A stretch of DNA of 64,000 bases from Schizochytrium sp. TIO01 (lineage: Eukaryota > Sar > Bigyra > Thraustochytrida > Thraustochytriidae). A model generated the notes under the pieces. That model saw only the letters and a list, made by a program, of their open reading frames with translations. It was not told the DNA's origin and searched no databases. Shown here one piece after another: positions 1 through 7,423 of this stretch. The stretch lies in assembly GCA_004764695.1 (NCBI GenBank), contig SMSO01000031.1, forward strand, positions 1,845,048 to 1,909,047. Reading direction: 5' to 3'. Each line of letters opens with the position of its first letter. The first letter of the stretch is position 1. The position numbers and the translations under genes are program-made.

Positions 1-2
1 GC

Positions 3-1616
3 CAACAGGACAATTCAAAGCCCAGGGAACCTACCGCGCCACAGCAAACCCCTTTATTTTGCACAATGTGTACGTCAGGCTGCTATTCCGATTTCTTCAT
101 CCCGTACGGAGGCGCTGCAAGTTACTTTTATGTTGCTTCAGGCTCCATGTGGATTTACTTAGTCGAGCCGACACCCACAAACCTACAGAAGTATGAGCAG
201 TGGGTAGCTACGGGCAATATGAAGTTTAAGTTCTTTGGCGATTTGGTCGAGCGCCACGAGAAGATGGAACTCGAAACCGGAGCCAGCGCATACATCCCTC
301 CCGGTTGGATCATTGGTACATTCTGTCCAAATGATGCGATCGTTTTTGGCTCTAATATCCTTACGCCTAAAACTCTTCCTACCCACCTTGATACCTACGC
401 CATGGAACGTCGTCTCGACGTACCATTGCGTTTTCGCTACCCTGGCTTTGAAGCGATCATGTTTCAGATCATCATGTGGCTTCGTGATCGAGTCAAATCG
501 TCAAATCTCGCAGATGATCTTGAGACATCCCAACATCAAGCAGATGACTATATGTTTCTCTTGCGTTCGATCCTGCTCTGGGTCCGCGAATATGACTACA
601 CATCTCAATACAGCCCACTCTGGCAGCTCGAGCAGGAACTGTACTTCTCACCTGAGTTGCGATCTGCCTTGCAGCAGCTAGACTCAAACTTACACTTTTC
701 ACCTATGGGTCAGATTAATGACGAGTCTCGCGAGGCAATCTTCGTTCGGTCGTGGAAAAGCGCTGTTACTCGTGCAAACTCTACGAACAACGCTGGCAAT
801 AATCATAACAATATCAGCAACAATCAAGGCGAATCTAATACTGCTGCCTCGCCGCTGGCTTTGCCACAACGGTCACCTCCCGAACCTTCGACGATTGATT
901 TGGTGCGTGCCAAGGCAAGCCTTTTGAATGGTGATTATGAGTCTATCAAACATCTCATCCGTTCTAACTCCTCAGGCAATTACGCAAACAACCCTCAAGC
1001 GGCAGCTGCAGCAGCAGCGGCGGCGGCAGCAGCAGCAGCAGGAGGAGGAGCAGGATACTTTCCTACTTCACAGAACTCACAACACTCTGCGGTATCTCCC
1101 ACTATCCCCCCTGCTTACATTCTTCCCGCTGGAGCTGCCCCACGCCCTGATGACATGATTGCCATGGCTCAACAGGGTGGAGCTGCAGGTCTTCATCGTG
1201 TAAACGAACAGTTGCAATGTGATAAGTGTCTCGGCTATTTCAGCAAGAAGGGTCTTGGCCCACATCGGCGTTACTGCAAGGGTGAAATGAAGAAAGACTA
1301 TAGTCTTCATCGCCCGAAAATCAACATCGGTGCTGATGGAAGTGAATCTGTCAAGGTTCAGAGTGCCACTCATCGCTCTTCATGCCATCGTTGTGGCAAC
1401 CTCCGCAAAAAGGTGGTTTTGTGCCCGCGCTGCCCCAATATTTATTGCCGCAAGTGCAGTGAAAAGATGCGTGAGGAGCACGGTCCTGACGTCTTTGAGA
1501 CTGGGTGTCCTTTTTGTAAATCACTATGTTGTTGCCATGGCGAGCGCACTCGCAGCTGCCCTCGGAAGTACCACTGCTACAAGAAATGCCCCGTCTCATT
1601 GGCACCTGTTTCTTAA
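3..1616 (+). CDS. KDM2/PHF8-like JmjC protein with R1-type zinc finger, 5'-truncated by the window edge
   Basis: The reading frame is open to the left edge, so the Met codon at 66 is internal: residues before it (...PLFCTM) align with the strand preceding the KDM2 iron site. Numbering from that Met, residues 5-100 follow the KDM2/PHF8 JmjC core (GCYSDFFIPYGG; PTPTNLQKYEQW; YIPPGWIIG). In active enzymes the first motif reads H-x-D and the last W-I-H; here they are F11-I-P13 and W-I-I83, and the 2-oxoglutarate lysine position is M28. All iron ligands are therefore missing. A helical region, an Asn-rich and a poly-Ala linker (about 240-340), a C2HC-like finger (from C385) and a Cys-rich zf-4CXXC_R1-type domain (C440 to about 510) follow. 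Likely nuclear, a chromatin reader or scaffold rather than a demethylase; this role is inferred. The N-terminus lies outside the window. Confidence 0.85.
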   Translation, partial: QQDNSKPREPTAPQQTPLFCTMCTSGCYSDFFIPYGGAASYFYVASGSMWIYLVEPTPTNLQKYEQWVATGNMKFKFFGDLVERHEKMELETGASAYIPPGWIIGTFCPNDAIVFGSNILTPKTLPTHLDTYAMERRLDVPLRFRYPGFEAIMFQIIMWLRDRVKSSNLADDLETSQHQADDYMFLLRSILLWVREYDYTSQYSPLWQLEQELYFSPELRSALQQLDSNLHFSPMGQINDESREAIFVRSWKSAVTRANSTNNAGNNHNNISNNQGESNTAASPLALPQRSPPEPSTIDLVRAKASLLNGDYESIKHLIRSNSSGNYANNPQAAAAAAAAAAAAAAGGGAGYFPTSQNSQHSAVSPTIPPAYILPAGAAPRPDDMIAMAQQGGAAGLHRVNEQLQCDKCLGYFSKKGLGPHRRYCKGEMKKDYSLHRPKINIGADGSESVKVQSATHRSSCHRCGNLRKKVVLCPRCPNIYCRKCSEKMREEHGPDVFETGCPFCKSLCCCHGERTRSCPRKYHCYKKCPVSLAPVS

Positions 1617-2141
1617 TCATGTGTTGATGTTATCATCAGTCAGATTTTGCACTCCATCGCAACTTGTGAACAAAGTTGATACAAGGAAAAGTCGTGAAGC
1701 TCTCTTCATGCGCTGAAGCGATCACGTCCAAGCATATACTCTCTTGTGCTTCTGTGTATTCGCAGCAAGCCAACTTTAAGTTGTTATTCTTTCCTTCCTG
1801 CTTTCCATACAAACTGCCACTACCCCAAATTAAATTTGCACATACGAGGGCCTTCGGGTCCTCTATTTCGTTCAGAGAGAATGAACCCTGTACTGCAAGA
1901 TTCTATTCAGAAAAAGAAAAAAACGAAACAAACAAAAAGTATATCTTTTCTTTGTTTGTTGTTTATCCGTAAGAAAATCATGGTGTCGCTTTAGAAAGAT
2001 GCATTCTATAACTGTAAACCTCAGTCAAATTTTCATCATGAATATAAAGCTTTAGCGTCCCAAGAAGAATATGTTTTTGATATGATGAAACGATAATAAT
2101 ACTATAGTTAAAAGTACATACTTCAGACTCCTTTCCGTTAT
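1617..2141. other. intergenic, convergent 3' ends
   Basis: This lies between the stop of the JmjC gene and the stop of MFAP1. It is AT-rich with A-rich runs near 1908-1940, consistent with two facing 3' UTRs. No coding or RNA signal was seen. Confidence 0.6.
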
Positions 2142-3842
2142 CTAATTCGAGGATTCCACCTTCTTGTCCACGTCGCGGCCCCCACCCCACATTGAGCTAC
2201 GGCTTGTGTCAACACCATGACGCCGCCGCTTCGTCGGTTGCGCACGATCAGCATCTCGACTGCGTTTAATTGCCTTTTGCATGGCTCGAAGACGGTCATC
2301 ACGTGTAGCTTCGCTTGTATCCCTGAGACGAATATCATCACGACCCTCCAAGGTATCATCATCCATATAAAACATGCCCTTTGATTGCTTTACATGTCGT
2401 GCGCTCGGATCTAGCACACCAACTTCTGTACTCACAGGCGCTTTTCGGAGTCCTTGTTTCACAAGCTCTGCATCCTCGGCTGCTCGCTCTTCGTCAGTGA
2501 GATTGCGTCGCCTCTCAGTTTCTTGAGCCTCCAGTTCGCGAGCTTGCGCCTGATCTTGAGCTCGTTTTAGCCGTTTCATCTCACGAAACTCCCAGGCTTG
2601 GTATTCTGCTTCCTCATCCACGCCATCAGTATCATCAACCATGTTGTTTCGAGCATTATGTAATGACCTCTTCAGCTCGTTGACCTGATTCTCGGCTTTT
2701 ACAGCACTTTGACGGACAGCCTCTGTAATCTGTTCGCGTGTGCTTTTCTTCAGAGCTTTACGTGCCTCTTTGGCTAGAGCTTTCTCGCGTTCCTCTTCTG
2801 CAGCTCGCTTTGCTCTCTCATCGTCTAAAACGCGCCGGTTCTTTGGTACAAACACTGGACGAACCATGTGTTGATTCTGGGACCCAGCACCTGCATCCCG
2901 AGAGTCTGAAGATGATCCTGATGAGGATGAAGATCCTGACGAAGACGACGAAGACGATGAAGATGACGAGTCAACCGATGCAGCATCATCATTGTCAGAA
3001 GGCGCTCTGGTCATGCTAAATGTAGGCTCTTCCGCAACCTTATCAAGCTCTTGCTTTGGTACGTACTTCGCCTTGGCAACTTCCGCGCCAGGTCCTTCTT
3101 CATCGCTTGATGAATCTGAGGAGCTCGAGTTGTCAGAGCCATCTGATGCATCCTCGCGTCGCTTCCGAAGCAGTGCAAGACGTCTCCTCCTCGCTGCCGC
3201 TATGGCCTCCAAATCTTCTTCTTCAGTCACGCCACTGCTGTCTTTCCAGTCATCTGTTGCAATTTTCCGTGTAATTTCAACCTTTGGCAGCGCGATTATA
3301 CGTCCAGGTTTCTTGACACCACCATCGCCACCATCGTGATCGTAGTTCTCATCGCTCCCACTTTCCTTAGCACCTGCACGAGCTGCCAAGAGTTTCTGCC
3401 TGATAAGTTCACGGCGCTTCGCGATAGAAGATTCATCACTCGCAGACCCTGCATTTGCTTGGCTTGTTGTAACATTAGATCTCGAGGGTTGCGATGGGAC
3501 TCGCCTTGAAGTCGAGCTCGATTCCGAGTCGGAGCTAGATCTCGAGGTCGTACTAGCGCTATCATCGCTGGCGGATCTCTTGCGATTATTTTTTTGCTGT
3601 TGCTGCTGTTTCTGGCGCTGCTCGCTTTCAAAGACGCGTGCGAGTGCGCCTCTTGCCACGCCGCGTCCTTTCGAAGGCTTGTGCTGTTGTTGGTCCTCCG
3701 CCACTCGAGGCGTGAATTTCGCCACCACTGCTGTCGCATCGCGGTCGTCGGTCAGCGCTGCAGGCCTTCCATCCTCGTCATTTGCTGCAAGTAGGCCATC
3801 CAGCAGCTCACGTCCTCCCACGGAGGCGCCTTGCCGCGCCAT
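2142..3842 (-). CDS. MFAP1: MFAP1 family spliceosomal B-complex protein
   Basis: The product is 566 aa from the first ATG (MARQGASVGG). The N-terminal half is low complexity: Gln-rich, Ser-rich, and Asp/Glu/Ser runs typical of splicing factors. The C-terminal part, from about residue 327 (PVFVPKNRRVLDDERAKR), matches the MFAP1 C-terminal domain: a long charged helix, an EYQAWEFREMKRLKR segment like EYEAWKVRELKRIKR of animal MFAP1, RNLTDEERAAE, and a GMFYMDDD element matching the family's GAFFMDEDE. MFAP1 is a nuclear component of the spliceosomal B complex, bound near PRP38 and SNU23. The very end (SSMWGGGRDVDKK) also resembles the family's terminal tryptophan motif. The length is somewhat above animal MFAP1 because of the Ser/acidic linker. 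In-frame codons upstream contain no ATG. It is convergent with the JmjC gene and divergent from the deformylase gene. Confidence 0.9.
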   Translation of the reverse strand: MARQGASVGGRELLDGLLAANDEDGRPAALTDDRDATAVVAKFTPRVAEDQQQHKPSKGRGVARGALARVFESEQRQKQQQQQKNNRKRSASDDSASTTSRSSSDSESSSTSRRVPSQPSRSNVTTSQANAGSASDESSIAKRRELIRQKLLAARAGAKESGSDENYDHDGGDGGVKKPGRIIALPKVEITRKIATDDWKDSSGVTEEEDLEAIAAARRRRLALLRKRREDASDGSDNSSSSDSSSDEEGPGAEVAKAKYVPKQELDKVAEEPTFSMTRAPSDNDDAASVDSSSSSSSSSSSGSSSSSGSSSDSRDAGAGSQNQHMVRPVFVPKNRRVLDDERAKRAAEEEREKALAKEARKALKKSTREQITEAVRQSAVKAENQVNELKRSLHNARNNMVDDTDGVDEEAEYQAWEFREMKRLKRAQDQAQARELEAQETERRRNLTDEERAAEDAELVKQGLRKAPVSTEVGVLDPSARHVKQSKGMFYMDDDTLEGRDDIRLRDTSEATRDDRLRAMQKAIKRSRDADRAQPTKRRRHGVDTSRSSMWGGGRDVDKKVESSN

Positions 3843-4491
3843 TTGTTTTAAGTTTGGTCTCGATTTCGTCCTCAACTATAATTTTCTATACAAATTCAAC
3901 TCAAATTCGCCCAAAATCGTGAAAACGATGATCAATGCCCAAATCGAGGATATCATGAAATATACTATAATTCACTTACAAACCATTATACTCCACTATA
4001 CACTCCAATACTTCACTTTCGGGAGCACATTTTAAACTATTATGCATTGTACGCAATAGGCGAAGAGGATTCTCTACTTGTGGCAGTGAATTCTCCACTA
4101 TAAACAAGATGATATAACAAGGATATATAACTTTGTTGTACAGTAAGTTGGAGCCATAAGTCACTTGTGGTGTCAGGGATTTACTCACTTCTGTTCATAG
4201 GTTCCAAAGTACATGACGCAAATGATGAAGTTTTGACTCGTCGCACTGTCCTTCGATCCCTTCGATCCCTGTGGATGCTTGAATAAAGAAAGCGCCTAGG
4301 AACGCTCACGTTCTTTCAATTCGCTAAGTTATATATTCGGTGTATTATTTCTGGGCTCTTTGTTGACTTCCTAAATCGGAGTTAATCGTCTCCGTTCTAT
4401 GTTTGTCTTTTATATGCGATTTAATTAATGCCTATTTCTGTTTCGAGTCGTTGTCGGCGCAAAGCCCGAACCTGCGGAGCAAGTAGTGACC
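3843..4491. promoter_or_regulatory. divergent intergenic region, MFAP1 / peptide deformylase
   Basis: About 650 bp of AT-rich sequence separates the MFAP1 start from the proposed first exon of the deformylase gene. It presumably holds both promoters. No specific element or further gene could be assigned. Confidence 0.4.
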
Positions 4492-5662
4492 ATGAGCACC
4501 GATCGCATCCGCCTCTTGGGCGACAAAGGTAGGTAGTGACGACAGGCCTTGCAGCGGTGCCAACGTACCTGGTGCAGTGGCTGGATGGGGGATCCAAACT
4601 AGTTGTTGAAGACGGAGCTGCGTGTCTTCAAAGACCGTGAAACTGCGCCCGTGAGGCGATACCATCTGCGGTGGCTATGATAAGGGAAGAGGATGAAGGC
4701 ATGAAGACTGACAGTTTTGTGCGAATTTGCTGGTCGAAATAATGCTTCGTGGGGGTTACTTTGATCTGATACCTAATGGGACGGATCAAATTTTAACGTG
4801 GACATTGATATTAATCACAATGCCACAACGATGATTATTTGAACTTTTTTCTGAATGGATTTCATGGATTTTGGGGACTGACCTCTTGGTTATCATTTGG
4901 AATGGAATCATCGATGTGCTTTCTATATTATGTGCATGTTGTGGTCTAATTGCTCATAATGGACGACAACTGGTCCACCTTCGCTGATGCGGCGCACTAT
5001 GTGACCTGCCTGTGTCATAAATTTTATGCATAGCCCTGCGAGAGATCTCTGTTAAAATCTCAAGCCCGACCTCTCCATCTGCACGCAAACTTGCGGGTAG
5101 GCTTCGCAGCGTCTTGCATGAATGCCCTGGTTTTGGCCTTTCAGCACCTCAGATTGGCGTCAACGAGCGGATGTTTGTCATGGGAACGCCTAGAATGCCT
5201 GCCGGAAAGGAGCTTCCTTACTTGGGGAAGCAACGTCTCAAGATTGGTGGTAACTGGGGCATCCACCTCATGCCAGTAATCAACCCAGTAGTCCTCGAAA
5301 CTTCTCTCGAGCTAGAGGCCTCTTATGAAAGTTGCTTGAGTTTACCAGGTGTTGCTGCGCTCGTACCCCGACACATCTGGATTGAGGTAGAGTTTAAGGA
5401 TCTAGAGGGACAAAGCTACAAGCGCAGGCTGAGAAACCACCCAGCTCGCGTTTTTCAACACGAATTTGACCATCTTGAGGGTATTATGTTTACTGATCGA
5501 ATTTTGGACACTACTGATATTGTAGCTGAAACTTATTTTGACGGTTTTCATGAAAATGGCGTTCCACTCTCTGAGATTGACGATCCGCGTGGTGCCCGAA
5601 ACAACTCCCAGGAGTACCAGGAATACGAATTCGACCCCGACCTCATGCGAGAGTATGTCTAA
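4492..5662 (+). CDS. peptide deformylase, two exons (4492-4528 and 5043-5662)
   Basis: Exon 2 carries the three deformylase motifs: GFGLSAPQIG (motif 1), ESCLS (motif 2, where bacteria and plants have EGCLS) and HEFDH (motif 3, metal-binding His and catalytic Glu). The enzyme removes the formyl group from N-terminal Met of organelle-made proteins, so a mitochondrial site is expected. The long frame has no ATG before motif 1 and lacks the family's N-terminal strand. Splicing a GTAGGT donor at 4529 to an AG at 5042 joins MSTDRIRLLGDK to EISVKISSP, gives a 218-aa protein, and restores the usual spacing of about 36-38 residues before motif 1. The exon 2 frame is certain; exon 1 and the acceptor are inferred. 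An acidic C-terminal tail (YEFDPDLMREYV) is present. No clear targeting peptide is seen in this model. Confidence 0.75.
4529..5042 (+). other. proposed intron of the deformylase gene
   Basis: It starts GTAGGT and ends GCGAG. It is phase 1: G plus AG forms a Glu codon across the junction. The 514-nt length is long for this window, where the other two introns are 100 and about 157 nt. The acceptor has only a weak pyrimidine tract, so the exact boundary is uncertain. Confidence 0.5.
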
Positions 5663-6829
5663 ATGCTTTCTCCTTGTCTTATTCCTCGTCGGAAAATTAT
5701 TTGCCAGAGCCTTACCGTCTACTTACATAAAGCAGAGAGAAAGTACTGCACATAGGTCAGTGAAAGAGAAGGGGGTTCGCGAATAGTGCAGAGCTCTCAC
5801 TTGATCTTTAAATAGTGTGGTCCTCTAGACAAAAGTCAAGCGCAGCAACGCAATTCTTCGTTGTGGTATTGAAGTTGCGTTGAACCCAACGTTGAAGTTT
5901 AGTCTCTATTCTTATTTCTTGTAATCCATGGTCATATTTGGAACTTTATTTGCAACTCCAGTATGTTTTATTATTCATTTCTACCCAGAATCCAAAGTAA
6001 ACAGGCGCCAAGTTTTACAGTCTACAAGATCTACAAATTTTTCTTATTTTAGCCAATATCGAGTTTTAAAATTGAATTGCGAGTATAAAAATTCGCAGTT
6101 TAATGACGAACCTGCTGCTTTGTCTATGATGTTGAAGTTGTTTTCTTCTAAATATACTTCTCTTTAGGTTGGAGGTAGTAGCTGATATTGTCAGCTTTAA
6201 CCTAGTCCAAATCGTTTCAAGCGTTACGCACCTCAGTATTTTGTTGCAGGGAATCTTAAGAATGGGAGGAAATCCGGCAAAATACCCATTTGTAAGTACG
6301 CTTAGGTCACAAACGTCAACAATTTTTCTATCCAGAGAACTAACTATCTTTGGCCTGCCTCAAAGGTACTACTTCTAATCGAGTATCATATATACAATAA
6401 TTTATTTTTTTAAATCTCCAAAGCCCTGATTTAATTTGTTTTCTTCATACAGTTCTCCTTTTCATCGTCTTCTTTATCTCCCTCCTCTTCTTCAACTTCT
6501 GCTGAAAGATGAATCTGGTCAGCTAGAGGTTGACTATGAAAATGAAGGCAAGATGCTAGATAAAGGCTCTAAGGGGACTTTAGAAGGCATGATAATTTGT
6601 GGATTATGAGTTAGAGATCTGCTGTCCATGCAATAAGGTTCCACGGTAGGCTGCATTATGTTGTAATTTGGAGACTAAGGTATATTTGAACTGCGTAAGA
6701 CACAATTGACGGGGTTAACTTGTCTCTTTAACCATTAATTCGGGTCCCACCATTGGTTCTAGGAAAAGTGCATGCGCACTTTCGGCTCTTGACGTCTAAA
6801 CCAGGCGGGTCTGACTGTCTAGTTCTATT
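5663..6829. other. intergenic, convergent 3' ends
   Basis: About 1.2 kb of AT-rich sequence between the deformylase stop and the end of the displaced repeat tail of the dynamin-like gene. Only short frames without recognisable features were seen. Confidence 0.5.
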
Positions 6830-7050
6830 CTATTGTAAGCATCTCTTCATGGTTCTTACAAGTTCATCAAAGTTAAGGTCAAGGTCCTCATCCGAGTCAA
6901 CATACGAGGGAACTTGAGAAAAAGGATTATGAACTTGAGGACCAGGATTATGAACTTGAGGTCCAGGATTAAGAAATGAAGGGCCGGGATTAAGAACTTG
7001 AGCAAAAGGATTATGAACTTGAGGACCAGGATTATGGAGGGCTGGGATTA
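6830..7050 (-). other. frame-displaced continuation of the dynamin-like C-terminus
   Basis: Directly after the annotated stop of the dynamin-like gene, the same NPGPQV-type heptapeptide repeat continues in another reading frame (HNPGPQVHNPFAQV...) and then runs into an acidic, non-repetitive end, SYVDSDEDLDLNFDELV, followed by MKRCLQ and a stop. The frame change falls in about 7032-7050, where NPSPP-stop in one frame overlaps ALHNPGPQV in the other. A single-base insertion or deletion in the repeat, real or an assembly error, explains it. The natural C-terminus is probably this segment. Confidence 0.65.
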
Positions 7051-7423
7051 AGAAGATGATAAAAAGGATTCTGAACTTGAGGACCAGGATTCTGAACTTG
7101 AGGGACAGGATTAAGAACTTGAGGTCTAGGATTACGAACTTGAGGACCACCATGAGGAAGAACTTGAGGACCAGGATTAAGAACTTGAGGACCACCATGA
7201 GGAAGAACTTGAGGACCAGGATTAAGAACTTGAGGACCACCATGAGGAAGAACTTGAGGGCCAGGATTAAGAACGTGAGGGCCAGGATTAAGGTCTTGAG
7301 GTCCAGGATTACGAACTTGAGGACCACCATGAGGAAGAACGTGAGGGCCAGGATTAAGAACTTGAGGTCCAGGATTACGAACTTGAGGACCACCATGAGG
7401 AAGAACTTGAGGACCATCATGAT
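6907..7423. repeat. coding minisatellite, 21-24-bp units
   Basis: Tandem units of the type AACTTGAGGACCAGGATTAAG, some with an inserted ACCACCATGAGGAAG, encode the NPGPQV/PHGGPQV tail on the minus strand. Units are multiples of three, so several frames stay open on both strands across the array. Confidence 0.9.
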
